From the NCBI RefSeq assembly GCF_012489685.1, contig NC_080041.1:25471780-25535779 (forward strand): a stretch of DNA of 64,000 nt, given 5' to 3'. The DNA is from Lotus japonicus. Lineage: Eukaryota > Streptophyta > Magnoliopsida > Fabales > Fabaceae. Below the pieces are notes generated by a model that searched no databases, was not told the DNA's origin, and saw only the letters and a program-made list of their open reading frames with translations. Numbering within the stretch: position 1 is the stretch's first letter; the number at the start of each line of letters is the position of its first letter. Below, piece by piece: positions 1-11,654 of the stretch. A program made the position numbers and the translations under genes.

Positions 1-619
1 AGCAATGATTCTAATGATTATTTCAACGAAGGGTTATTAGAAATTAAAAAAATTGAAACCCCGGATATTATAAAGAATGAAACCCCACTTTCATAGGAAT
101 AAGATTTGATTTTAATTTGTTATTGTAGAACTAGTTTACAAATTAAAGAGATATCAAGTTTGAGTTATCCACAAATATTTGAATTCAAAATATTAAGTTT
201 ATTGAAAACTCAACTAACAAATGAACACTTTTTAATTTGAACAAAAAAAAAGGATTTTTCCAAAAACAAAAATATCTTGGTAGGAATAGAATTTAAATCT
301 GAAAGGAGAGTTATTAGGAATATAATTTAGATCTTAAAAAGGGAGTAACCCAAAAATATTAAAATTTTGTATAGAATCCCGTATAATAGGTAATTGAAAC
401 GATTTATATCTTTCTTTACAGGGATTTAGATATTTTGAAATAAATAACACTTTATTCAAAAACACATTTTTTAAAAATAACACACAACCCATTAATTAAT
501 ACAATAGAAATTTCTTCATGGAGGAATTTAATATAATTATTTAATCAAACATAACTACTTGAACTATAAGAAAGGGATTAAAAAATTTCACAACAAACGG
601 GAATAAGAAAACTTTCTTT
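1..619. other. AT-rich flank, no gene seen
   Basis: Very AT-rich DNA with many short stops in all frames. No coding exon, RNA gene or element end is recognised. It lies downstream (3') of the broken replication-protein-A-like gene and may hold its 3' untranslated part. Confidence 0.4.
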
Positions 620-3152
620 AAAACTTTCTCCTTCTTGACCATCTTCAGTGGCTTCTTGCTGTCAATAGCATTTGCAATGACTTCCGCATCAATAGGGTAT
701 GACGTTTAAAAGGAGGAGAGTCATTATTCTCAACATGACGGGGGTCCTGAGAGTTCCCATTGATAGTGAGTGCAGCTTTGATATCACCATCAAATCCAAC
801 ATCCTTATCCAAGGACTGAAATCAATATTACCAAAAATTAAAAATCTTTCCTAGGCTTTACCAAAAATGTTGTAAATTTTAAAACGTAAAAAAAAAAAAC
901 AGAAATGGATGAGGACCAGAAAGAACTCCAGTAGAAGACTTAGCACAAATGATATTCTGAAATATAAGAACACGTGACAAAATTAAATTAATCAATTACA
1001 TAAAGATTAAAAACAAATTAACATTAATCAAAATGATACTAACCTTCCCTTTGTATATAATTTATGGCTTTCCCTGAGTGGTCTTTGAAATGGATGAGAA
1101 CTGCATCTTCAACTCATGATCTGGAGCTAAAACAATAAAGCCTTCCTGGCTATCTTTACTTAGATCAACAACAGATGAATTGGGGGAAGTAAGCCCATGC
1201 GGGTCACCAGCAACATTAAATTCGTCATTAAGGTCCTAAATTGAGGAAAAACGATATGAGAAAGCTAATAAAAAAACCATCAGAACCAAGTATTGGAACA
1301 TATAGAAAAACCTTAGCAAAACTTGATGACGATCCTTCAACCATTCCACCAGAGCTAGGAGTTGTCAAAAGCATGTAAGGAGGGGAACCTTCTAACTGGG
1401 GATTTGCAATCTTAAATTGGGAAATCACCTCACGATCTGAACAGATTCTCTTCACCTTATAGGATGGCTCAAACCATGTATTGGAACTGTTATCAACATC
1501 AACTTTGAATAAGAAGGTCTTCTCAATCGAATTCAAAATCTCAGACGACACCTGGTAATCGTTTGGGTCCTTGAATTGTATAGAGAATAGCATGACATTC
1601 ATAGTCGTTGAAATTAAATTGAAAATGATTAGATATAGGAAAAAATGAAATACCAAACCTTATGGCATTTCTCAACCAAATCAGCACATGGTTTATTCAG
1701 AAGATTATTGGCTTCTTGATAAAAAACAACAAATGGAGTAGAATCATTTGCATCCATAACCCTGAGATGAATTTTGTACTTAAGAATTGCAGTAACAACA
1801 TGGAGAACACATGCTTCACAAAAGTACATGTCTTCGGCTGGGTACACCTTTTTGTTACACTTGCAAGCAGGATAGTACCAACTGTTGTCGTCAGGAATGA
1901 AGTTAACAGTGGAAAGAACAACGCAAACAGATTTCTAACAACAACAAATAAAAAAGAGTTAGGAAAATATCTAAAGATAACATCATCAACATGAACCATA
2001 GGATAATAGAAAAAAAAAAAAAGCAGACCTCAACCAAGTATTTGATCTGCTCAATTGTTTTCCCTACACTTTGCCTTAGAAAATCTTCTGTTGGAATCAT
2101 GAAGCTGAGTCAGGACTTGAGCAGAAGGGCCATCGATAGCAGGATTAAAGAGAATCTTAGTTACCCCATAAAAATTTTGAATGCTAGGCTTTCCTGTGAA
2201 TGAAAAATAATTGAAAAAGATTAGAAAACCAGGAACCCGAAATGATTTACACAACAACTAAAATATGGAAAGTAAAAAAAAAGTATACCTTTGGAAGGTT
2301 TTATCTTTGCAAATTGGACAACAACAACTTTAGTCATGTCCCCAGACGCCAATTGCCCAACGATTTCATCGACATATTTCCCAAAAAAAGCAGCCTGAAC
2401 ATGAACTATGACCAACAAAGGAAAAGCAAAGACAGATAAGACAACATAACACATATGAAGGAATAAGGAATAGAGTTACACATACCCTTCTTGATCAACT
2501 TCTAGGGTAATCTTCTTTTGCACTTTACCATGTTTTTCAACCTCTTGCTCCCCAGTTAGGATACCGATGACATCTGGAAGAATAGAATAACTCACATTGA
2601 TAACCAACATTGATATGATTAACAAAAGGGAAAAAGGAAATAAATAGGAAGGAGGTGTCTGGTTCTTTGAACACAACACTAGACAAAGCCAAGAAAGAGA
2701 AGGGGTTTCCGGTGATGGAGGTGTTACCCATGACCCTAACAATGGAATGCATTTAGAAATTCATCTTATAGGGATGAGAGGTCGTCCTAAAATCACCTCC
2801 ATTCTCACAAACACCAAAAGAGGAGATCTGGTACACACGACCCTCAGATATCTGATTTTGGAACCGGTAAACCAAGGTTCGCCTAATGGAAGCATGAATT
2901 TTGCAACCCTTAAAAAAACAAAAAAAAAAAGAACAAAGAAAATTAGAATTTTCAACACATAAGCCATGAAGATAATAAGGAAATATTAGGGCAAAAAAAA
3001 ACCTTCGAATCCATCAAAACTATATCCAAGGATGAAGGAAGCTTGGATTCGGAGTAGCTAGGCGTTAACCACAACCGAATAACCTTCACAACGATGGTCC
3101 AGGTTTCTTTTGAAGCATCAAATTTAGAGACATCATCAACTCAAAGAGCCAT
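620..3152 (-). pseudogene. Replication protein A 70 kDa-like (RPA1/DUF223 family), broken
   Basis: Spliced remnant of a plant RPA large-subunit-like protein; the family binds single-stranded DNA through OB folds. Exons inferred from GT/AG borders and reading frame: 3152-3003, 2908-about 2680, 2573-2486, 2394-2289, 2193-2029, 1934-1659, 1569-1312, 1235-about 1060, and about 824-620. Exon 1 has the N-terminal OB-fold signature (DDVSKFDASKETWTIVVKV). The 1934-1659 exon carries the C-terminal zinc ribbon (Cys pairs in PACKCN and YFCEAC) and the VLHVVTAILKYKIHLRV stretch typical of that domain. It is broken several times: TGA at codon 4 (3141-3143), TAA at 2753-2755, a frame change near 2090-2100 where the KTIEQIKYLVE motif resumes in another frame, and a frame change near 700. 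Legumes carry large families of such RPA-like genes. Family is fairly sure; exon ends at both 3' exons are uncertain. Confidence 0.75.
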
Positions 3153-3906
3153 ATCAGAAGGGATTGATAAGAAATTTGGAGAAAGCAAAACAGGCAAAGC
3201 AAAAAGGATTGGGTTTCAGGGCATCACAACACAGGGACTTATATAGAATAGTTTCAAGGGTTGAAACTTTTGGATTTCCTCAAGAATTCGAAAACAAGAA
3301 GTTGAAACAACAAATAAGTGGGAATGAACAACCATCATTGGGCACAAATATATAGAGAAAAAAAATTCAAACTACCGAAATCCATTAATGGGGCGTAGAA
3401 TGAATGTTGGGAACCAAGAAGGGGCGGCTGTGTCATCAATGGAGCATGGAGAATTCGAAAGAGTTCCATGGAATAATGAATTAGGGTTCGAATAATAATA
3501 ACAAAAAAAAAGAAGAGAAGGAAAGCAAAAAGGTGAAATTTCATGAGTCGGTGTATGAGAGAGAGAGAAACATAATGGATGAGGCTGAAAAAGGGAGAGA
3601 GGAAAAGAAGGAATGAGATAGTGAGAGAGAGAAATGAGATGAAGGAATGAATAAAATAAAATAATAGGAGAGGGACACGTGTCACTTTGTAGTGCAATGG
3701 AGGGAATAAAATAATCAAGTTTATTCCTGTGAATGAGATAAGGGGGAAAGGGTTCTTAGAATGTTAGTGTTTTAAATATATATATGTATATATATCTATA
3801 TATATATATATAGATAGATAGATGACATTAACATATAAATTTCTACTCTTTATCAAACTTTGAAATTTGTATTTAAATTTAGTTTTTCTATGCTAGTTCC
3901 TGAAAA
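3153..3906. other. Purine/AT-rich spacer with (TA)n/(GATA)n microsatellite
   Basis: Upstream side of the RPA-like pseudogene. It contains a GA-rich stretch (about 3540-3640) and a TA/GATA microsatellite at about 3777-3823. The long open frame across 3335-3718 is low complexity and is not supported as a gene. Confidence 0.5.
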
Positions 3907-4053
3907 TTGGGAAGCAACCAAGTCATGCACAATTATACATCGAAACCCATAAAAGAAAGGATGGATCCTTTATCAATGATGAAGTAATGGGTGTAGTGGT
4001 AAGTTTGACTATGTTGTTTTCAATTATCATGCTATTGAAGATTTATCATGATA

Positions 4054-4062
4054 GTATTTTAA
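4054..4062. repeat. 9-bp target site duplication, left (GTATTTTAA)
   Basis: The nine bases directly left of the Mutator-like element are identical to those directly right of it (8802-8810). A 9-bp duplication is the hallmark of Mutator-superfamily insertion. Confidence 0.9.
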
Positions 4063-4225
4063 GGCTTAATTGCACTTTTGCTCCCTCGTCTTTCAGCGTT
4101 GTGCGAAAGCCCTCCCCCATGTTTAAAAGGAGCAGATTCCCTCCCTTATGTTTAAAAATGTGAAAAAGTGCCCCTTCCGTTAGTTTGTCGTTTAAAAAGC
4201 TAACAGTGGTTGCTTATGTGGCTTT
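4063..4225 (+). repeat. MULE left terminal inverted repeat
   Basis: About 163 bp. It matches, in reverse complement, the right end at 8640-8801 with a handful of mismatches. Long inverted ends of 100-300 bp are usual for plant MULEs. Confidence 0.9.
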
Positions 4226-4458
4226 CATTAATTGACGTGTCTCTGACACAGGCCAAGTAAGATGCCACTTAGTCTGTTTTCATTGAAGAAAAAAAAAAGG
4301 AATCACATGATCAACACGTGCATCCTTTCCCCTTAATTGAGTCTCCATCTTCATCTTTTCCCCCAAATTTGACCTAACTCCATTGCAGAAGAGAGAACAG
4401 AGAAATTGGTCGAACGAGAACGAAGGAACACGAAGAAGATCGAAGGAGAACGAAGGCC

Positions 4459-4924
4459 ATGACAAGAGTGAGCGATTCTCATGAATCTTCGACAAGCACT
4501 TGTAGTGATGGCACTGTTCGAAGAACCTACTACTGTAATTGTGGGGTTTTGTCTCCTTTGAGGACTTCGTGGACACCAGATAACATGGGTCGAAGATTCT
4601 ACGGCTGTGGCCAATACCAGGTAATTGTTGAAACAAACCTTCCATTGAAATGAAATATGGGTACTTTAAATTGCATGATCTAAAATCTAACCTTTGTATC
4701 TATGTATTTGGGCAAAATTTCAGGGTAGGGAAAGGAAATGTGGATTCTTCAAATGGCATGATCCTCCTATGAATACACGCCAGAATGTGATGATTTCTGG
4801 GTTGCTGAAGCAGATTGAAGTCTTCAAGAAGAAAAAGATCTTCTTAGTTAGGTGTTTTGGGTTGTGTGTTGTAGTCATTGTACTGTTGATCATTGTGATT
4901 GCTATCATGGTTATCAAAGCTTGA
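4459..4924 (+). CDS. GRF-type zinc-finger protein with C-terminal membrane helix (MULE cargo), two exons
   Basis: Coding exons 4459-4620 and 4724-4924 with GT-AG borders in phase 0 predict a 120-residue protein. Residues about 24-68 form a GRF zinc finger: a CNCG pair (Cys26, Cys28), GRRFYGC (Cys50), then KCGFFKWHD. GRF fingers bind single-stranded nucleic acid in well-studied proteins. A basic stretch (KKKKIF) is followed by a strongly hydrophobic helix (residues about 95-118, rich in V/I/L), suggesting tail anchoring with little luminal sequence. Plant genomes carry many small GRF proteins of this type with no settled function. The reading frame and all zinc ligands are intact although the companion transposase is wrecked. 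The start is the first ATG of the frame. The gene lies about 230 bp inside the left inverted repeat and reads inward; it could be a captured host gene or a standard MULE accessory gene. Confidence 0.7.
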
Positions 4925-5600
4925 TTGGGGGAACTGTGAGTAAGACTTATGCTGGTAGTTTTAGGAGTTTGGATTGTCTTGTATGTTAAGGCTAGCTTGG
5001 CAGCCATTTGTAACTTGGGAACTAGTGATTGAATGCAATGAAAAAAGATTGATTTCGCTATATTGTTGTTTAGTTTATAGAATGTGAATTTGTTGATTTC
5101 TAAATCAGTAAATATTCCATTGATTGAATAAGCTATTTATACAAGTGCTAATCTAATGCTAATCTAACATAATCTAAGAGAGACTATTCTAACTGCACTA
5201 ACAACAAACCTAACAAACTAACAGAATTAGAAACTAGCCTAGAAACTAACATGTAATGGGGAACTGTGAGTACTGCCATTATCAAAGCTTCAAATGGCAT
5301 GATCACCACTTCAGATTACAGACAATTCCACGAGTATTTGCTTTCCAAAAGGGTCACTTTACTGATTAATGGAAGGTAGAACCCCAACTTTATAAGCTTT
5401 TCCATACTTGTTACAATTTGTATGATCTTGGTTGCTCATTTTAGTATCTTCCAATGTCTATTTCTAAACATCAGTATCTTTCAATGCCTATTTGTAAACA
5501 TATAGCATAACATACCAGTATCATGATATGTAAATGACAAATTATTTGACACAAAATAACATATAGCATAACAAACCATTGTTATTGGTTCCATAAACAT
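4925..5600. other. MULE internal non-coding DNA with a partial duplication of the GRF exon 2 region
   Basis: No gene seen. About 5259-5310 repeats short pieces of the GRF gene in scrambled order (the ATTATCAAAGCTT and CTTCAAATGGCATGATC words, both present around 4745-4925), indicating local duplication. The block at 5050-5250 has the look of a foreign AT-rich insertion, not identified. Confidence 0.45.
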
Positions 5601-5806
5601 CAAAATGACATAGTCAAGTTACAGACACCTTGGAAGCATTAACATTGTCAACATAACACAAACACAAAATGACATAGTCAAGTTACACCCAACTTGGAAC
5701 CATTAACATTGTCAACATTACACAAACACAAAATGACATAGTCAAGTTACACCCAACTTGAAAGCATTAACATTGTCAACATAAGACAAACACAAAATAA
5801 CATTAT
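5601..5806. repeat. 64-bp tandem repeat, about 3.2 copies
   Basis: The unit starting CAAAATGACATAG begins at 5601, 5665 and 5729, and partially at 5793, an exact 64-bp spacing. It lies immediately 3' of the transposase relic stop codon, within the element. Confidence 0.85.
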
Positions 5807-8422
5807 CCTAGAACAAGCTTCTGCTTCTTATCAGGCCTTCCAGATTGCTGAGATCCACTTGCAACCCGTGGAGCATTACGTGTGATTGAGCTTGTTGTCT
5901 GTGAGCATTGTGTTAGAATTGGTGGACCTTGAACTGTGTGATGAGATTGAACTGGTTGTGTAGCTTGAGATTCCTGTGTAACTTGAGGTTGCTTTCCTTG
6001 TCTCCTTGTTCTTGGAAGTCTCCATCCAGTCCCATCTTCTACCTCTTATGCAGCTCCAGTAGCATTTCTCTTCTACCTCTCCTTCTAGTAGCAACCCTTG
6101 GTTCCTGTGCAACTCCAGTCCCATCTTGTGCAATTCCAGTACCACCATTCTCCCCTTGTGCAGCTCCAGAACCACCATTCCCCTCTTGTGCAGCTCCAGT
6201 AGCATTAGCTCTTCTGCCTCTCCTTCTAGTAGCAACCCTTGGTTCCTGTGCAGCTCCAATCCCATCTTGTGCAACTCCACTCCCACTTGCTCTCTGTTCA
6301 GGGTGAAGCATCTGTGTATTATCCTGAAAAAAGAAAACAATCATTGAAGATTTCTACAAATTACAGTATTCATAGGCCAAGCATATATTATTGTTCATTC
6401 TTTCACCTTGTTCCCTCCCACTGATATCTCCCTGTCAGCTGCTTGCTTCCCAGTACAAGTCATTTTGTTATGCCCTGGTTGACCACATCTCTTACACTGA
6501 ATTGTGTTTTGGTACCTCCTCAGCCTGTTTGGGTCTCTGGGCTCATCATTTGTCTTTCTCCTTTGCTTTTTAGGCCTCCCAGGTGCCCTTCTCATGTAAG
6601 GTGGATCAAGTGGTGGTGCAAGACTAACAGGCCACAACCTGGGCCCATTAGATGGTCGGATTGAAATCTAGACGAATTGAAATCTGGACAAGAAAACCCC
6701 CCCACCTGATCTTTGCCTCCTCAACTAAAGCACCCACCTTTAAGGAAGGTGTGTGTCTTAGCATAGACACAAACTTCTTAGCTATCCACTTGGTCTTAGC
6801 CTGCCTGTTCTTGCTTGTCCTCACACAAGTATGATCATCATATAATGTCACAATCTGAAAGTATGTGTTCTGCTTGTATTTGGAAGCCCTAAGATAAAAT
6901 ATACACTCCCTAGTACATTTGACTACAACCCTTTTTGGATCATTTTTTGCCAAATAAACATCCTTCCTATTCTGCAAGGCATAGTCCTTCACTGATTTTT
7001 CAGAAGAGCGGCAGAGGTAAAGATCTGACCTACCTCAAATTTGACTTCACCACCATCTTCACTTTGCTTGTACTTAGGAAACTTGGGCCTCACCTCCTCA
7101 GAATCTGAATCACTCCCAGGTGGAGTATCTAAGTCTGAAGAATCCCCCTCTTCATCTTCAAAATTGTCAAATAAATTTTGGTTTTTTGAAGCAAGTAAAG
7201 CAGTTACTGTTTCATAATCTCCAGTTGGCAGCACAGTAGTCCACTCCCATCTCTCATCATAATCAGAGTCATCAAGGCTCACATCATCAGAATCTTCATC
7301 ATCAGTCAATGCTTCATAATCCTCATCCAAGCTGTCAGCATCTGATGTGTCATTAACCCTCTCTATCCTCATGCACAACAATATGTTCCTCCCAGACTCT
7401 ATTCTCAGCCTCAAATACACCATCAATTACAACATCAATCTCTACATCAGTAAGCCGCACACCCCTCCCAAACCCAGGCAGCACACCCTCCTCACTAACA
7501 ATCCCAGAAACTCCCCCCTCCACAGTAACAACTGGTGGCAGCACACCCTCCTCAATTATAACCTCAGCCTCTCTTGCTTCACTACTCAGTACCTCAGTCC
7601 GCCTTGATTGACTCTCAAAGGCAGTCTCTGCCTCCCTTGCAATACTCACAAAGGCAGACTCTGTGTCAATATCAATGTCCTCCACAGAAATCTGACTCAC
7701 CCCTTCCTGATTCCCTTCCTGCAACTTAATAGCTTCTTCACAGTGCTCAACATAAAATTCAACTTCAGAGAACCCTTGCAAATCTTTCAGAAAGGTGTGA
7801 ACATCTTTATCATCGCTAAATGGTCTGCGACCATCAAACAATCCTAAAGCAGGAGCCCTATACCACAAACACTTGTATGATGGATACCCAAGTTCTTGAA
7901 CTAACTTCTGTAGTTCCATTGAACTTAACTCATCAGGATCAAACCTTGGCAGAATCACACACACTCCTTCAACATACTCACATGTAGGTTCAAACACAAA
8001 ATGTCCTTTATGCCAAATAATCACTTTCAATAAGTTCACTGCAGTAGGCCTACAAACAACACATGAATTAACAATGTCAGAAATTGACACAGTACGAAAA
8101 ATTGAGAGGAAGAAATCCTAAACACATAGAGATGAAGATGGACACATAATTGGGAATTTTGGGGCAGAAATTTACAGGTTCCTAATAAGAAATTTTAGGG
8201 CTTCGATTCGTACCTAAATTGGAAATTAGGGCTTCGAATCGTGGCAAAATCAACTTCGGGTTGAACGACAGCTTCCTTTCCCTGGCATGTGCTTTGTTCA
8301 ACGACAGCTTCCTGTTCCTCGCATGTGCTTGGTTCAACAACGACATGCTCCTTTCCCTTGCTTTGAGTCTTGTCGCGTCGTGGTTGTCCTTCTCTACCTC
8401 GACGCCTGGGACCACCCGCCAT
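5803..8422 (-). pseudogene. MuDR-type transposase, internally deleted and frameshifted
   Basis: The reading starts at ATG 8422. The first exon encodes a basic N-terminus. 8090-7353 encodes a plant PB1-like domain (motifs HKGHFVFEP and LVQELGY) followed by an acidic linker. 7426-6989 continues the acidic linker. 6992-6660 holds the MuDR DNA-binding domain (YALQNRKDVYLAKNDPKRVVVKCTREC begins there). Then the frame jumps at about 6640-6660 straight to the C-terminal tail (PPYMRRAPGRPKKQ and zinc knuckle CKRCGQPGHNKMTC, about 6600-6440). The DDE catalytic MULE domain and SWIM finger, normally several hundred residues, are missing. Frame changes are visible near 7360, near 7000 and near 6080, plus a TAA within the C-terminal repeats (near 6050). 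The tail contains two copies of an EPRVATRRRGRR motif. It is transcribed away from the right inverted repeat. Family is sure; exon borders are approximate. Confidence 0.85.
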
Positions 8423-8639
8423 TGAAGGGAATCTTCAGAGAGAACCGTGCGATTGAGATCGATGCCTTTCAGAGATTGAAGATGAAGTTGGAGGGGGAAA
8501 ATCGCACAAGGTTATCGGGGTTCTAATTTGGGTGAATGAACTTTGTTGTGAGATCGATGGCTTTCATATTTTCTTTTATTTTTTTATCTGAGTTAATCAT
8601 TTAAAAATAGGGGTGGTGTTTGAGATGGGGTGCGAATAG

Positions 8640-8801
8640 AAAGCCACATAAGCAACCACCGTTGGCTTTCAGACGGCAAACTAACGGAACGGAAACTTTT
8701 TCACATTTTTAAACATAAGGGAGGGAATCTGCTCCTTTTAAACATGGGGGAGGGCTTTCGCACAACGGTGAAAGATGAGGGAGCAAAAGTGCAATTAAGC
8801 C
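8640..8801 (-). repeat. MULE right terminal inverted repeat
   Basis: Reverse complement of 4063-4225; it ends GTGCAATTAAGCC at 8801. It probably contains the transposase promoter. Confidence 0.9.
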
Positions 8802-8810
8802 GTATTTTAA
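8802..8810. repeat. 9-bp target site duplication, right (GTATTTTAA)
   Basis: Identical to 4054-4062. Confidence 0.9.
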
Positions 8811-9337
8811 ATATTTATATTTTCCATGTTATAGGAACAAATTGAAGTGGGATTGACACAAAGCACTGTTGATGAGTCTCAAGTTTATGCCTTTGATCTT
8901 GTTGGGAGAGTGCTAGGGGTATAGCGTCATGGGAGAGTGCGATGTATGGATTTGGAAGCAGTTCCTACTAATACATTCAAGAACAATGGACTTCGACTAT
9001 CAAGTTTGAGCTTTTCTTCATCTGGTGCTACTTCATCTTCTTCTAGGGAGCGGCAAGAGAAGTGTACCAATTTAGAGAATGCATTTAAGGCCTACATGAT
9101 AATGAAGGAAGGAAAGATCCCTGAAGAAATGGCTCAATTATTTGCTCCTAAATCACATGTATGTGATTTTAAATTCTTAAGCTCTACTTATGATTTTAGT
9201 TTGGCATGCTTGTTTGAATGGAACTGAACTGAGAAGTCTGTCAAAATTACAACAGTAATACATATCAGAAATCTGTCAAAATTCTCTTTTGTGAATGCAA
9301 CTAGCTTCCTTAGTTCACTAGCTTCTATTCATCTAAT

Positions 9338-9340
<3 letters not shown>

Positions 9341-9383
<43 letters not shown>
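9341..9383. repeat. (CT)n microsatellite
   Basis: About 21 CT dinucleotides inside an intron of the En/Spm-type relic. Confidence 0.95.
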
Positions 9384-9387
<4 letters not shown>

Positions 9388-9823
9388 TGCCTTATCATTT
9401 TTCTCTACTTCTGTTTTGACACGACAGGGTGGGTCCAGTCCAGAGCCAATTCTAAATTTCCAAACAACCACTAATTTGCGGTTGTTCACGATAGTGAGTG
9501 ACTTTTGGCATTTGAATGCTTCTCTTTTCTCAAAATTAACATGCACTATTTTTCCTCTGTTGTGGTTTCACTATTTTAGCCAAACTAACATCAGTCTTGA
9601 AGCATCACTCAAATCCAATATGCATATTTTTATAGCATCATTCCCCTCTGACATGCATATTTGAGCATGACCACAAATTAGAATTTTTTATATTCTTTTA
9701 TGTTTTTAACTATTTTTATCATCTACTAAATATTTAAATTTATTATTTCAGGTAAATGATATTGGAAATACATCCGACATACATTCGGATGAAAGCGGAT
9801 CATACAATACTAGCAACATATAG

Positions 9824-11654
9824 TGCTATTTTATTTAGTGTTTTGTATTTTGCATATTGCAATTTTAAGTTTCTCACTATGGATGTTTGGATTTGAATCT
9901 TTAGATTATGTCGCATTACATTAGTTATTTGCAATAGAGCTTTATTAATTCATATTATGTGCATTTAAATATTCAATAACTGTGTATTAAAGATGTGAAT
10001 AATATTGTATATGTTGATAATTTTTATGACAAGCTCAAGTTGATGATGGTTAAATAAACCATAAAAAGGAAAAAAGAAGACTAGTTAGGATGTTTAGAAA
10101 ACTTTTTTAAATGGTTAATAAGTAAACTCAACAATTAAATGGGGTTAGAAATGTCCCTAGAATAAACTCTATTAGTCAAGGGAGGTTTAAGGCTGTAAAT
10201 AGTCTCTTGCATTTAAGGGGGTTGAAAACTCCCGTTAAAAAAAACTTGCGGATAAGGGAGGTTTAAAACCCCCGCTAAATGTATATGCATGTACTTGGGT
10301 TTGCTGAAAAATGTCGTTAATGATTTGTGGCGAGTGTAACTTCGGGATTTTTCAAAACCTCCGTTAAGTAACTCGCGGGGTTGAAAACCCCCACTAAATG
10401 CAAAAAAAAAAAAAAAAACCGCCACTAATTTACAGATTTTTGGTAGTGAATCTACGAAGTTAAAGAAAATGAAATTGTCTGAGATTGGCAATTTGTGGGT
10501 TTCACAGCACACCATGAGAATCATGTTTTTTATTTTCTAACTTCACAAACTGTCAAAATCTGCGTGTATTAATTGGATGCACATGTTCAACAATTATTTT
10601 CGACCCAAACTTCTTCCTGTTTATTTGATAAGGACCCAAATTCTTCCTAATTCAAAGTACATTAGCATGATAGCTAAATATCTCCTTCTCTGTTTGAATT
10701 ATTCAATCCATCGAGAGAAAACATGGCAAGAGGGAGCAGGATCAAGTTGCTATATAACTTTCCAGCATATCTATGAAACTCAAATCTGAAGTTTGGTAAA
10801 TCCATAAGTGGAAAGAAAATGTGCCAAAAGTGGATACAACAGATCAACTTGACTGGAACTTACTTCTCTGCACTCCATGTATAACTTCTATTCTCTTCTT
10901 CAAAATTGAAATTGAGTCGTATTTGAATATCATACGAGTGCAACATGAATGGACTTTTATATATGCATCTATAACCATAAGAATAGTTCTTGTCACTTTT
11001 TGTCTAAAAATGGATTTTAACAAGAATTATTTGTTCCAAGTCATTGACCTGTAATATTAAATTTTATGCATATTATGATGTGAATATGATATATCGCTTT
11101 GGATGATCATATATAAGTTTAACTATGTACACTGCAATTAACAACCCTTATTAACATGTGTAGGGTGGTGACAATGATTGGAAAGTAAAGCAAACGGCAA
11201 CTACTATAGAGAATTTAGGGAACCCATCCTTTTCCCCTTTGGCACTCTCCTTTTAATTGGTGGTCATGTTGTTTGAAAGCATTAGAATCCACACTCACAA
11301 CCAGCTCATTTGAAGGCGAAGGCTCCATACACCACCAAACCAGTCACTTTCTTTACAATAATGAGCATAGTCAAGTGATATGTATTACTTAAAAATCAAG
11401 GAGATTCACAAGTGGGCTTTAACTGAGAGAGGAAATAAATGCAGTCACAGTCATGGACAAATGATTATTGAGAACTAAGAGGTAAGACATCATTCAATAC
11501 GTTAGGAAAAGAAAACAATGTTCACTTTTAAAAAAAAAAAAACAATGTTCTGAAAATCGAAAAGAAGTTGAAAATATTAGGTAGTTTTTTTTAATAAAAT
11601 ATAAAATAAAATTATTCATCAAGATAAAATAGTTTAAAAACGATCTAGTTACAT
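9824..11654. other. Intergenic DNA, no gene seen
   Basis: AT-rich. 10140-10430 contains repeated phrases such as AACCCCCGCTAAA and GGGAGGTTTAA in both orientations, the kind of subterminal motif seen in CACTA-like elements, but no element ends were found. Nothing recognised at 10440-11650. Confidence 0.35.

Larger units (their letters stand above)
4063..8801 (-). mobile_element. Mutator-like element (MULE), 4739 bp, nested in an intron
   Basis: Bounded by long terminal inverted repeats (4063-4225 and 8640-8801) beginning GGCTTAATTGCAC and flanked by a perfect 9-bp duplication. It contains two divergent transcription units: a small GRF zinc-finger gene (plus, near the left end) and a MuDR-type transposase relic (minus, near the right end). 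The transposase lacks its catalytic middle and carries frameshifts, so the element is presently non-autonomous. It sits inside an intron of an older En/Spm-type transposase gene. Confidence 0.92.
3907..9823 (+). pseudogene. En/Spm-type (Ptta/En/Spm) transposase 3' exons, interrupted
   Basis: C-terminal exons of a plant En/Spm-type transposase-like protein. Exon pieces: about 3907-3998 (ends SFINDEVMGVV before a GTAAGT donor), 8835-9158 (begins EQIEVGLTQSTVDES, contains LVGRVLG and AVPTNTFKNN), 9428-9493, and 9752-9823 (ends SYNTSNI and TAG). All junctions have GT-AG borders and are phase 0, so the original gene structure is readable. The intron between the first two pieces contains a complete Mutator-like element. 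An in-frame TAG at 8922-8924, between LVGRVLG and RHGRVRCM, breaks the protein. Upstream exons are absent, so this is a truncated relic. The family call rests on recognised C-terminal motifs and was not searched. Confidence 0.6.

Noticed and set aside
3335..3718. 127-codon open frame (minus)
   Set aside because: Phe/Leu/Ser-rich translation of a GA-rich stretch; no domain and no splice or promoter context.
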